Of a DNA stretch of 22,937 bases, positions 7,336-15,217 are shown piece after piece. Position 1 is the first letter of the stretch, and every line of letters begins with the position of its first letter. The notes beneath the pieces were generated by a model, which ran no database searches, was not told the origin of the DNA, and worked only from the letters and a program-made list of their open reading frames with translations. Position numbers and translations under genes: made by a program. Origin of the DNA: Eubacteriaceae bacterium (GTDB lineage: Bacteria; Bacillota; Clostridia; Eubacteriales; UBA1433); NCBI GenBank assembly GCA_012797825.1, contig JAAZOI010000082.1, positions 1 to 22,937 of the forward strand, written 5' to 3'.

Positions 7336-8049
7336 TCAGTACAAATCTTTGTAAGAATATGCAAGCGCGCTGAAACTTTCATTGATATGATTAAACATTT
7401 CCCTCTGTGCAAGCTCGGGCATATTAAGTATAATGGAATTAACAATTGACCTGTGCTGAGTGGAAAGTTTCTCAAGCTCGGGTTCATAATTATTTAACAA
7501 GTTATGTAAATTAATTTTTTTATATAATTTTATTTTATTTTCGATACGGCTATAAAAATCCATCAGATACATATTGCCGCTTGACATTACTATAAGCTTA
7601 TGAAATTCGTAATCTATATCTTCCATTAATTCAAAATTGCTGTAATTATTAGTATAATCCGTATCAGCAAGTTTTTTTAACTTATCAATATTATGGCATA
7701 TTTTCATCTGCGCGCACAGATATGCAGCCTTGCACTCTATCATTGAACGCGCTTGAAATATCTGTTCCATATCGCTTATTTGAAATTTGTAAACATAATA
7801 CCCTTGTTTATAATCAAATTTATTTACGTATCCTATATCGCACAGCTTATTTAAAGCTTCTCTTATAGGTGTACGGCTCAGGTTAAGCTGTTGGGATAAT
7901 TTTGAAATGTTTAGCTTCATCCCTGGTTTTAGCCGCAGTGCAATTATTTCGTTTAATATTATTTCAAATGCCGCGTTGCTTAAATGCTCAAAAGGATTTT
8001 CATCAAGTTTTTTTTCAAGTTGTTTAATCAATATGCGCACCTTCTTCAT
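7336..8049 (-). CDS. GntR-family transcriptional regulator, FadR/FCD subfamily
   Basis: DNA-binding repressor/activator of the FadR type. The winged helix spans about 22-88 (LNISKLSQQLNLSRTPIREA is the GntR recognition helix region, followed by the YVNKFDYKQGYYV wing). The C-terminal FCD ligand domain spans about 95-225. Metal-binding candidates are D146 and H150 in DYEFHKLI, H199 and H221. The effector is probably a small carboxylate, by family. The ATG at 8049 has no SD. An AAGAAGG lies 8 nt before a TTG at 8031 (codon 7), so the true start may be there, giving 231 aa. The gene stands alone, so its target is not evident; the adjacent lysis cassette is on the same strand upstream. Confidence 0.92.
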   Translation of the reverse strand: MKKVRILIKQLEKKLDENPFEHLSNAAFEIILNEIIALRLKPGMKLNISKLSQQLNLSRTPIREALNKLCDIGYVNKFDYKQGYYVYKFQISDMEQIFQARSMIECKAAYLCAQMKICHNIDKLKKLADTDYTNNYSNFELMEDIDYEFHKLIVMSSGNMYLMDFYSRIENKIKLYKKINLHNLLNNYEPELEKLSTQHRSIVNSIILNMPELAQREMFNHINESFSALAYSYKDLY

Positions 8050-8154
8050 CTAAAATTAAATTACATAAATCAATTTTAAATTAATTAAGCTATAAAAAAG
8101 CATAATAAATAATCATCATATTATTGCACTAAATACTAAATAATAGAAAAAAAC

Positions 8155-8178
8155 CGTATTTAATGTTAATTAAATACG
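8155..8178 (-). terminator. Terminator downstream of the lysis cassette
   Basis: Ten-bp perfect stem CGTATTTAAT / ATTAAATACG with loop GTTA. On the minus strand it is followed by GTTTTTTC. It lies about 130 nt after the endolysin stop and also separates that unit from the GntR gene. Confidence 0.65.
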
Positions 8179-8260
8179 TTATTAAAATAAATATTAATAA
8201 TAATTAAAAATAAAACTTAATTGCACCCCTGCCTTGATTAACCTTTTTATAACTCAAATA

Positions 8261-8287
8261 AATTATATATCTTGTTGATATATAATT
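8261..8287. repeat. 11-bp AT-rich inverted repeat after endolysin gene
   Basis: AATTATATATC / GATATATAATT, perfect arms with a 5-nt spacer, 19 nt past the endolysin stop. It is too AT-rich for a strong terminator; it may be a weak hairpin or a DNA-binding site. Confidence 0.45.
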
Positions 8288-8305
8288 GCAATAAAATTTT
8301 TAATA

Positions 8306-9028
8306 TTATTTAACATCAACATGCACCGCTCCAAAACCAGTGTATGTATAACTAACCTCAGGCTGTTTTTTAAACCACGCATATAATTTGGGGTCATTGC
8401 TGCTGCTGGAATTTAGCGAGCAATCTGCTGCTTTGCCATACATATGTTTGCTGTTTGGTATGCCCCCCACAATTTTGTTTTGCTTAACGCATCTAAGTCC
8501 GCTTGTTATTAGTATCGGCAGACCAAAATGCTCTCTTGCGCGAACTAAAAGATCAATAAGAGTTTTGTTCATTTCCGCGGGATATCCGTTACAGTATTGC
8601 CTATGGCAGCCGCATTCAAATTCAGTTTTTTTAAAATATTTTACTTTATCCCATATAACGGTTGTTGAAGTTGACTGCGCAATGTCAGCGTTCAGTTTAT
8701 CCATTATGCTTTGACTTATAATTCCGTCTGCTTTGAGCCCGTGAGTGCTCTGGTATTTTTTTATAGCTGCAATTGTCTTGCTTCCCACAATGCCGTCTAC
8801 TGTCAGAGCCGCTCCATTTTTATTAAGCGCAGTTTGCATATCTTTGCACATCTGAATTAGCGCCTGTTCTGTTTTTTTACCGTATATTCCGTCAACTACA
8901 AGCTTTGAGTCCTGCTGGAACGATCTGTATGCGGCTTTTGTAAGCCTTCCTTCAATTCCGTCAATTGCGCCTTTATAATAATATCCTATATGTCTTAAAT
9001 TTAATTGCACTTGTTTTACAGATAACAT
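8306..9028 (-). CDS. Phage-type endolysin: two PG-binding domains plus M15 peptidase
   Basis: 240-residue cell-wall hydrolase. Residues 3-60 and 62-112 are two PG_binding_1 modules, each with a VDGIxG-type core (VDGIYGKKT, VDGIVGSKT). Residues about 125-240 form an M15A-type zinc D-Ala-D-Ala/L-Ala-D-Glu carboxy- or endopeptidase domain. Zinc ligands are visible as H195 and D202 in SKHMYGKAAD and H236 in GAVHVDV. It has no signal peptide, as expected for a holin-dependent lysin. The ATG at 9028 overlaps the end region of the holin gene (1-nt gap), with GAGG inside the holin's last codons. With the holin it forms a complete lysis cassette. All key residues are intact, so it looks functional. 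Confidence 0.93.
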   Translation of the reverse strand: MLSVKQVQLNLRHIGYYYKGAIDGIEGRLTKAAYRSFQQDSKLVVDGIYGKKTEQALIQMCKDMQTALNKNGAALTVDGIVGSKTIAAIKKYQSTHGLKADGIISQSIMDKLNADIAQSTSTTVIWDKVKYFKKTEFECGCHRQYCNGYPAEMNKTLIDLLVRAREHFGLPILITSGLRCVKQNKIVGGIPNSKHMYGKAADCSLNSSSSNDPKLYAWFKKQPEVSYTYTGFGAVHVDVK

Positions 9029-9029
9029 A

Positions 9030-9278
9030 TTAATCCTCTATTTCTTTGAGCTGCTGTAAAAACATATCAGCCCTTATTGCATTTTGCGAAACGCTGTTAT
9101 TTTCCCACCAAGCGACTATTATTGTTGCAACGGAAATAAGCATCTCAATAAAATCACCTATCTGGCTTTCAGTAACATTAATTAAATCCAGCCCCATTTG
9201 TTTGAGTATCGTATTTATTATTACAATAGCTAAAACTGCTGTACGAATAAGTGTTCCTTTTGTTATTTTAACTTTCAT
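9030..9278 (-). CDS. SPP1-family phage holin
   Basis: 82-residue membrane protein. The first helix is at about 9-28 (LIRTAVLAIVIINTILKQMG), the second at about 43-58 (FIEMLISVATIIVAWW), and a charged C-terminus follows. The KGTLIRT start, the NTILKQMG turn and the AWWENNS motif are hallmarks of SPP1-type holins. It forms membrane lesions that let the downstream endolysin reach the wall. The ATG at 9278 has AAGG 6 nt upstream. It is immediately followed by the endolysin. No other phage gene surrounds the pair. Confidence 0.88.
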   Translation of the reverse strand: MKVKITKGTLIRTAVLAIVIINTILKQMGLDLINVTESQIGDFIEMLISVATIIVAWWENNSVSQNAIRADMFLQQLKEIED

Positions 9279-9515
9279 ATCATACCTTCTGTAATTTTTT
9301 ATTCAGCTTTTTTATTTATAGCGATAAAAATATTAATAAAAGTTATTTGCGGCAGCAAAAAAACATTAAATGTATATAATAACCTTTAACATAATATATT
9401 CTTCAGTTTTTATTAAGTGCATAAGTTGTTGAATTTTATTTAAAAATGTCGTTTAAATCCAACTGCTCTTTTTAACGCATGACCGCAATATTATTAAATG
9501 TTTTTACGATATTTC

Positions 9516-9524
9516 TGATATAAT
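9516..9524 (+). promoter_or_regulatory. Extended -10 promoter of lemA operon
   Basis: TGATATAAT, an extended -10 element, lies 46 nt before the LemA ATG. No good -35 is visible, which an extended -10 can tolerate. Confidence 0.55.
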
Positions 9525-9569
9525 AAATATAATAAATAAAATAAATAAAAATGAAGGGAATGAAAACAC

Positions 9570-10124
9570 ATGAAACCTATTTATATTGTATTGATAATAG
9601 TAGCTGTAATAATAATTGCACTAATTGCGCTTTATAATAATCTGGTAAAACTTCGCCAGAGAGTTAAAAACGCTTGGGCGCAGGTAGATGTTCAGCTTAA
9701 AAGACGTTATGATTTGATACCGAATTTAGTAAACACGGTAAAAGGCTATGCGGCTCATGAGCAAGGCACTTTTGAAAAAATAACTCAGGCAAGAGCGGCA
9801 GCTATATCCGCAACCACAATTCAGGACCAGGCTAAAGCGGAAAACGCAATAACTCAAAGTTTAAAATCTCTTTTCGCCGTTGCGGAAGCGTATCCGGAAT
9901 TAAAAGCAAACACGAATTTTTTGCAGCTGCAAACTGAACTGTCTGAAACTGAAAATAAAATATCATTTTCACGTCAGTTTTACAATGATACAGTACAGAA
10001 ATTCAATACGGCGATACAACTGTTCCCTGCCAGTATTTTTGCCGGAATGATGGGCTTTAAAGGCGCCGATTATTTTTCTGTTGATAATGAAGCGGAAAAA
10101 AATCCACCTCAAGTAAATTTTTAA
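9570..10124 (+). CDS. lemA: LemA family protein
   Basis: 184 residues, the usual LemA length. One N-terminal membrane helix (about 4-24) is followed by the alpha-helical LemA domain with VKNAWAQVDVQLKRRYDLIPNLVNTVKGY (34-60) and, near the end, YNDTVQKFNTAIQLFPASIFAGMMGF, both hallmark segments. The role is unknown; LemA genes usually sit beside DUF2207/TPM-domain membrane proteins, as here. A GAAGGG lies about 11 nt before the ATG. The stop is 9 nt before the DUF2207 start, so the two form an operon. Confidence 0.96.
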   Translation: MKPIYIVLIIVAVIIIALIALYNNLVKLRQRVKNAWAQVDVQLKRRYDLIPNLVNTVKGYAAHEQGTFEKITQARAAAISATTIQDQAKAENAITQSLKSLFAVAEAYPELKANTNFLQLQTELSETENKISFSRQFYNDTVQKFNTAIQLFPASIFAGMMGFKGADYFSVDNEAEKNPPQVNF

Positions 10125-10133
10125 GGATTGTAT

Positions 10134-12002
10134 ATGAAAGCAGGATTTATTAAAAAAAGCTTACTATGTCTGCTGCTGGCGATTTTAATAATATCTTCAT
10201 CCGCTTTGTGCGTATCAGCGGCCGACAGAACATTGACTATTACTTCGGACAAACTAAATGTTGTTGTTAAGACGGACGCCTCCATTGCCGTTACCGAATC
10301 AATAACGATAGTGTTTGACGGTCATTGGAATGGCTTTTCTATAACATTGCCCGGAAGAGCAGGCTCTGTTATAAAAAATGTTAAGGTATCGGAAAACGGC
10401 AAGACCTACACATATAACCCCGGCACAGATTACGGACCTCCTGGCACTTATTTAACAAAAAAGGAAGGTAATGGTTTACTAGTAGATTGGAGCATAAATG
10501 CAACTAACGAGACTCGAACATTCATTGTAAATTATGAAATAACAAACGTTGTTAAAATTTATAATGATACTGCTGACCTTTATTGGAAATTTATTGGAAA
10601 TGAAGATAATGAACTAAGCATCAATAGTGTCACCATTAATATGACGCTTCCTGCTAACGCAAAAAACTATGTGCAGGGTGAAGATATAAAGTTCTGGACT
10701 CATGTTCCCACTGTTATTAACGGCGAGGCATCGTTCAGTGGAGCAAACAGCATTATCTGGCAGGCTTCTCCTCTTCCAGCTAAAACATATCTTGAGAGCA
10801 GAGTAATAATGCCCACCGCGTTATTTTCGTCAGCTCCAAGCAGCGCGTATACAAATAAAAATATGCTCACAGAAATACTTAAAGAAGAACAAAGTCTTGC
10901 CGATAAAACAAATTTAGAGCGAAAGCTTCAAAAAATTCAAGTTTACGGCGCGCTGGGTATTTTGCTTGCGACTATTATTGCAATTTTCTTAATTTGGAAT
11001 AAATACGGCAAACCTCATAAAGCGGAATTTGACGGAGATTATTACCGCGAGCTTCCCAAAACGTACAGCCCTGCGGAACTTAATTTCTTTATGAATAAAA
11101 CCAAAGTAACTTCTCCGGCATTTTTGGCGACGCTGCTTGATTTGGCAAGGCGAAAGTACTATAAAATCGAAGAAATAACCCAAATGGAAGACAGACTGCT
11201 TTTTGATAAGGAAATTACAACATACCGCCTTACCCGTACAGAAGCAGAAGGAAACGATGTTTTGCAGCCGCACGAGAAAAAGTTTATGGATTTATTGTTC
11301 GATGACATATCGCTTGACGGCAAAAGTTTAACTCTTGAAGACATTGAACATTACAGTAAAAAAAGCAAAACATTTTATAATTTCTGGAACAGCTGGACTG
11401 CGCTAGTGCAGGTTGAGACAAGAAAGTATAATTTCTTCGATAAACCCGGTAAAATTTTAAAAACAACAACGCTTATCGGCTTTTTGATGTTTGTTTTATG
11501 CTTTTTCTTGTTTACAAGGTTTACGGTTTTCGCGATTTTGTTATTTGTCAGCAGTATGCTGCTTATAATAATACCCAACACTTTTAAAAGACGTTCAAAA
11601 GAAGCGGAAGAAGACTTCGCAAAATGGAAAGCTTTCAAACGCTTTTTACTCCATTTTTCTCAGATGGAAAAACACGAAATACCGAGTCTTGTCATCTGGG
11701 AACATTATTTGGTTTACGCTGCGGCGCTTGGAATAGCTAAAGAAGTATTAAAACAATTAAAACTGGTATTTACCGATTTGTCTCAGGACGGATACCATTT
11801 CGGCTACGGATGGTTTTATTTCGGTCACGCGGGCATACACGGCATAGACACGTTCTCAAATTCGTTTGACAACTTCGCAAACAATATCGAGCATTCATTA
11901 AGAACTGCGGCAAGCAAAGCGTCTTCTGGTTCCGGTCACGGAGGAGGCTTCTCCGTAGGAGGAGGCGGCGGGGGCGGCGGAAGCAGCTTCGGCGGCAGAT
12001 AA
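10134..12002 (+). CDS. DUF2207 domain membrane protein
   Basis: 622 residues from the ATG at 10134, chosen because AAGGA lies 6 nt upstream; an in-frame TTG two codons earlier overlaps the SD. A signal peptide occupies residues 1 to about 29, ending near CVSA. The extracytoplasmic beta-rich DUF2207 domain follows (to about 235), then a membrane segment at about 272-288 (ALGILLATIIAIFLIWNKYG), a cytoplasmic part, two more segments near 440-475, and a Gly/Ser-rich C-terminal tail ending in a run of glycines. The tail is typical of this family. It pairs with LemA in many bacteria; function unknown, possibly envelope-related. No truncation seen. Confidence 0.93.
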   Translation: MKAGFIKKSLLCLLLAILIISSSALCVSAADRTLTITSDKLNVVVKTDASIAVTESITIVFDGHWNGFSITLPGRAGSVIKNVKVSENGKTYTYNPGTDYGPPGTYLTKKEGNGLLVDWSINATNETRTFIVNYEITNVVKIYNDTADLYWKFIGNEDNELSINSVTINMTLPANAKNYVQGEDIKFWTHVPTVINGEASFSGANSIIWQASPLPAKTYLESRVIMPTALFSSAPSSAYTNKNMLTEILKEEQSLADKTNLERKLQKIQVYGALGILLATIIAIFLIWNKYGKPHKAEFDGDYYRELPKTYSPAELNFFMNKTKVTSPAFLATLLDLARRKYYKIEEITQMEDRLLFDKEITTYRLTRTEAEGNDVLQPHEKKFMDLLFDDISLDGKSLTLEDIEHYSKKSKTFYNFWNSWTALVQVETRKYNFFDKPGKILKTTTLIGFLMFVLCFFLFTRFTVFAILLFVSSMLLIIIPNTFKRRSKEAEEDFAKWKAFKRFLLHFSQMEKHEIPSLVIWEHYLVYAAALGIAKEVLKQLKLVFTDLSQDGYHFGYGWFYFGHAGIHGIDTFSNSFDNFANNIEHSLRTAASKASSGSGHGGGFSVGGGGGGGGSSFGGR

Positions 12003-12037
12003 GCTCTCGGCACTTTAGATTTATATTTTAAAGCAAT

Positions 12038-12067
12038 AAAAAAGCATAACTTTCGTTATGCTTTTTT
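12038..12067. terminator. Bidirectional terminator between convergent genes
   Basis: Thirteen-bp perfect stem AAAAAAGCATAAC / GTTATGCTTTTTT with a TTTC loop, giving T-runs on both strands. It serves the DUF2207 gene (+) and the YbjQ-like gene (-). Confidence 0.9.
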
Positions 12068-12075
12068 ATTACTGT

Positions 12076-13125
12076 TTATTGTTTATTTATTGAATTTGTT
12101 TTTAATACGTAATTGATTTTGACCAAATGAAGGATGATATTTTTTATCATCTGCTCCTGTTCTTCCGTAAGTCCGTTTTTGCCTTTACCGCACGTCTTGC
12201 ACCATATATTTTTGCCCGAATTCTTCTGACCGCAGAATGCGCATACCCACGCTTCTTGGTCATTTGCATTTTCAGCATCAAGCTTTAAAAATTGTTTCAT
12301 TCTGTCTGTTATCTTATCAATTATTTCAGAATCTTTCAAAGAATATGTTTCCTTATATTCAAGCAGTTTGGGGAAAATTGTCTTTGACAATATGTTTACA
12401 TTCAACGTATCAAGCATCGGGAAAATTTCTTCATAATATACGCTTACAGCATTCTTGTATATATAGTAAAACAATTTTTTATCGTCTTTTATATCTAATC
12501 CTTGCAGTTTTGTGTTAAACCCAATTGCAATATCATAATCGCCGTAATTTTCCAAATAATTTAATACGGCATTAAATTGCGTTTCTCTTGCATCCAAAGT
12601 AGATGTATCATTTTTAAAATCTGATTCATATATAAAATTTATAAGCCTATCTAAAGGCACTATTATGCATTCGTCATTCAGTTGCTCTATAATCTGTATT
12701 TTTTCTTTAAAACTTAATTCCGGATTTAATATCTTCTGAGAATATTCTTCTGCCAGAATGGCATTTCGCATCTTGTCTGCAGTTATTGTATCCTCACTAT
12801 CCTCTGTTTTAGACATATTACTGCGTATGTATACAGCTGTCGCAGATGCTGTGCCAAAAAAATCTGCGTCTTCTGTCAGGTTAAGTTCGCCTATATTAAT
12901 TTTGAGCCCTATAATTGCATTCGCGCCTCTTTTTTCTGCTTTAATCTTAATATTGTTTATTAATTCATCTTGCATTTCTTCTATTAATTTTTCATATACT
13001 GATGATTTTTGTATAAATTGTTCATTATTATAATAAATAATCTGATCGTTTACAATGCCCAAATATTTATCAATATTATATCCTTCAATATTGCCTGTAG
13101 TCGTAATAAATTCTTTTTTTACCAT
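12076..13125 (-). CDS. YbjQ-like domain protein with C-terminal RanBP2-type zinc finger
   Basis: 349 residues. The N-terminal about 100 residues resemble the YbjQ/UPF0145 fold (TTTGNIEGYNIDKYLGIV, then AEKRGANAIIGLKINIG and GTASATAVYI). A helical middle of about 180 residues has no name I can give. Residues 293-312 form a zinc finger, W-x-C-x2-C-x3-N-x6-C-x2-C (C295, C298, N302, C309, C312), which fits the RanBP2-type consensus including the Trp and Asn. A basic/hydrophobic tail follows. The ATG at 13125 has GGAGG 7 nt upstream. It is monocistronic, sharing a terminator with the convergent DUF2207 gene. YbjQ function is unknown; RanBP2 fingers bind ssRNA or proteins in eukaryotes, so that role here is only analogy. 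Confidence 0.85.
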   Translation of the reverse strand: MVKKEFITTTGNIEGYNIDKYLGIVNDQIIYYNNEQFIQKSSVYEKLIEEMQDELINNIKIKAEKRGANAIIGLKINIGELNLTEDADFFGTASATAVYIRSNMSKTEDSEDTITADKMRNAILAEEYSQKILNPELSFKEKIQIIEQLNDECIIVPLDRLINFIYESDFKNDTSTLDARETQFNAVLNYLENYGDYDIAIGFNTKLQGLDIKDDKKLFYYIYKNAVSVYYEEIFPMLDTLNVNILSKTIFPKLLEYKETYSLKDSEIIDKITDRMKQFLKLDAENANDQEAWVCAFCGQKNSGKNIWCKTCGKGKNGLTEEQEQMIKNIILHLVKINYVLKTNSINKQ

Positions 13126-13285
13126 TACGTTCCTCCAAATACTTATTTATTAATACTATAACATAACAATAATATTAATTATATCTTTTATTTAATATTA
13201 AAATAAAATTTTTAGCCTGATAATTTGGTTTGTGTTGTTTGAATTTTAAACAAATTTTTATGCATACTATACCGGAGGTGAAATT

Positions 13286-14008
13286 ATGCAGGAGTTTTTT
13301 GAAATTATCGGCACTGCAACAGGCTCTTTAATAGCTTTATTTGTACTTACAAAATTAATGGGCAAAAGACAAGTCTCTCAGCTCAGCATGTTTGACTATG
13401 TTATAGGCATTACAATAGGCTCTATAGCCGCTGAAATGGCTACAAGCCTTGACGGTCCTTTTTACAGACCTTTGCTTGCAATGGTTGTTTATGCCGTATT
13501 CTCAATACTTATAGCTGTAGCTATAACAAAATCTTTAAAATTGAGAAAAAAGCTCGAAGTCGTTCCTGTAATTTTATTTCACTGCGGCAAAATGTATCGT
13601 GATAATTTTAAAAAAAACAAACTTGATTTAGACGAATTTCTAATGATGTGCAGAGACAAAGGTTTTTTTGACCTGAATACAGTACAGACAATCGTTCTTG
13701 AGCAAAACGGAAAGCTCAGTATCCTTCCAAAATCCCCGCAAAGGCCGCTAATACCAAAAGATTTAAATATATACCCTCGGGAAGACGCGCTCGTATGCAA
13801 CATTATAATGGACGGGGACATTATGGAAGTAAATTTATCAATGTGCAATCATGATAAAGAATGGCTGATTGAGGAGCTTTCAAAGCAAGGTGTAAAACAT
13901 CCTGAAGACGTGTTTCTCGCCACTCTTGATAATAATGATAAGCTTTCTGTATTTTTAAATTGCAAAGACTACAGTGTTAAAGACAGCAATAAACTTGTTG
14001 GAAAGTAA
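13286..14008 (+). CDS. DUF421 membrane protein (YetF-like)
   Basis: 240 residues. Three N-terminal membrane segments (about 8-25, 38-57, 62-85) include the typical LTKLMGKRQVSQLSMFDYVIGITIGSIAAEMA. Two copies of the soluble alpha/beta domain follow (about 95-150 and 160-230; VPVILFHCGKMYRDNFKKNKLDLDEF is the hallmark of the first). Length and order match the YetF/YcaP family. The function is unknown; several Bacillus members are linked to spores. A very strong SD GGAGGTG lies 5-6 nt before the ATG. It is convergent with the DUF2971 gene, stops 6 nt apart, with no hairpin between. Confidence 0.92.
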   Translation: MQEFFEIIGTATGSLIALFVLTKLMGKRQVSQLSMFDYVIGITIGSIAAEMATSLDGPFYRPLLAMVVYAVFSILIAVAITKSLKLRKKLEVVPVILFHCGKMYRDNFKKNKLDLDEFLMMCRDKGFFDLNTVQTIVLEQNGKLSILPKSPQRPLIPKDLNIYPREDALVCNIIMDGDIMEVNLSMCNHDKEWLIEELSKQGVKHPEDVFLATLDNNDKLSVFLNCKDYSVKDSNKLVGK

Positions 14009-14014
14009 TTGTCG

Positions 14015-14842
14015 CTAACGCAAATTGCCTCTAAGCTTACTTTCAATAATTTTCATGCCGGGATTATACTTTTCTTTTAGAAGATTTACAATTGCTCTGT
14101 TGCCTTCGGATATTCTGGGGCTCAGCACAATTTCCATTTTTAAAAAAGTATCGTTATTTAAAAGCAAATAATAATATTTAAAAGGAAAATAAAAAAATAA
14201 ATTATCAGCTATGTTTTGATTGTATTTTTTTTCATCGGTTTTAAATTTTACAGGCAGCAGTATTAAAATATAACGCCATTCTTTTTGAAAGTCCCAAAAA
14301 ATTCTTTTATCCCTTCCAATATGCGTTAATTTTTCTTCGAGCTTATAATTAATGGGAATATCAAACACATTTTTGTTATCATCTATATTTTCTACATAAT
14401 TAATTTTATATAGCCTTGGCATGTGCTTTATTATATAATACGGTCCTGATACATCGTCCAAATATTCTTCTATTTCGGCATTGCGTGTTTTATAAAAATC
14501 CAAAACCTGTTTAGGCACAGCGTTTATTACAACATCACTTGATACGCTGTACTGCTCAAACGGCATTGATGGCATTTTTATCCTCACTCCAGAGTCAAGT
14601 CCTGCATACATGTTCCACATAGGTATACTTTCCATACTATCCTCGGTCCAAGAGCTGATATAGACATACTTTCCGTATTGCTGTGCGTCCTTCAGATGCT
14701 TTTCTTCCAGATCGTCTAAATCGGTGAGAGGCGTGAATTTAATTTTTTTATCCCTTAAAATTAATGCAAGAGTATCAATCGACGTATAATGGTAGAGATA
14801 TTGCGGCATTGTTTGTTCGTTTTTATTGGGTGTTTTATTCAT
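14015..14842 (-). CDS. DUF2971 family protein
   Basis: 275 residues. The N-terminal YLYHYTSIDTLALILRDKKI and FTPLTDLDDLEE (about 15-47) are the signature of DUF2971, a family of unknown activity often found in accessory or defence regions. Further features are SWTEDSMESIPMWNMYA (about 68-84), DKRIFWDFQKEWRY (about 175-188) and a C-terminal EIVLSPRISEGNR. No signal peptide or membrane helix is seen. The ATG at 14842 lacks an SD; a stem-loop ends 9 nt before it, so translation may be controlled or coupled. An in-frame ATG at 14809 (codon 12) is an alternative. It lies 74 nt after the RHH/zinc-ribbon gene. A toxin/effector role is inference from the arrangement. Confidence 0.85.
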   Translation of the reverse strand: MNKTPNKNEQTMPQYLYHYTSIDTLALILRDKKIKFTPLTDLDDLEEKHLKDAQQYGKYVYISSWTEDSMESIPMWNMYAGLDSGVRIKMPSMPFEQYSVSSDVVINAVPKQVLDFYKTRNAEIEEYLDDVSGPYYIIKHMPRLYKINYVENIDDNKNVFDIPINYKLEEKLTHIGRDKRIFWDFQKEWRYILILLPVKFKTDEKKYNQNIADNLFFYFPFKYYYLLLNNDTFLKMEIVLSPRISEGNRAIVNLLKEKYNPGMKIIESKLRGNLR

Positions 14843-14851
14843 ATAAATATT

Positions 14852-14885
14852 ATTGCCGCGAAAATTGATATTATTTCACGGCAAT
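14852..14885 (-). promoter_or_regulatory. Stem-loop between RHH gene and DUF2971 gene
   Basis: The arms ATTGCCGCGAAA / TTTCACGGCAAT pair with one mismatch around a 10-nt loop. On the minus-strand transcript it sits directly before the SD-less start of the DUF2971 gene. The tail is A/U-rich without a U-run, so it may act as a leaky attenuator or translational control element rather than a strong terminator. Confidence 0.5.
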
Positions 14886-14916
14886 TAAAAATTATATTTA
14901 AACATTATGTATTATT

Positions 14917-15192
14917 TTACTCTGTTCTGGTTCCGCAGCGAGCGCAAAAACTCGAATCAATTGTAAGTTCGCTTCCGCATACTCTGCAGAATTTAGTTTT
15001 ACTTTTATCAAAAAATGAAAGCTGCGTATTATCCGCACTATTTTCTTTTATAAAATTTATTGCAGCGGCTGTTTCTTTTGCAGTATGCAGAATATATTTG
15101 CTGATTGTCACGTCATTTTCTTTTGCCAATTGTTTTAACAGCTTTTTTTCTTCACTGCTTACTCTTATCGTAATAAATTGATCCTTAGACAT
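14917..15192 (-). CDS. Ribbon-helix-helix protein with C-terminal zinc ribbon
   Basis: 91 residues. The N-terminal domain (about 5-45: FITIRVSSEEKKLLKQLAKE, then TISKYILHTAKE) fits a CopG/MetJ-like ribbon-helix-helix DNA-binding fold as found in antitoxins. After a linker, a four-cysteine zinc ribbon (C69, C72, C83, C86, in CRVCGSEL and CARCG) ends the protein. The ATG at 15192 has AAGGAG 6 nt upstream. It begins 25 nt after the leuB stop and precedes the DUF2971 gene. By analogy it may repress its own operon and counteract the downstream protein, but this is not shown. RHH plus zinc ribbon is an uncommon pairing. Confidence 0.8.
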   Translation of the reverse strand: MSKDQFITIRVSSEEKKLLKQLAKENDVTISKYILHTAKETAAAINFIKENSADNTQLSFFDKSKTKFCRVCGSELTIDSSFCARCGTRTE

Positions 15193-15217
15193 AACCCTCT
15201 CCTTATTTAATTCAAAA

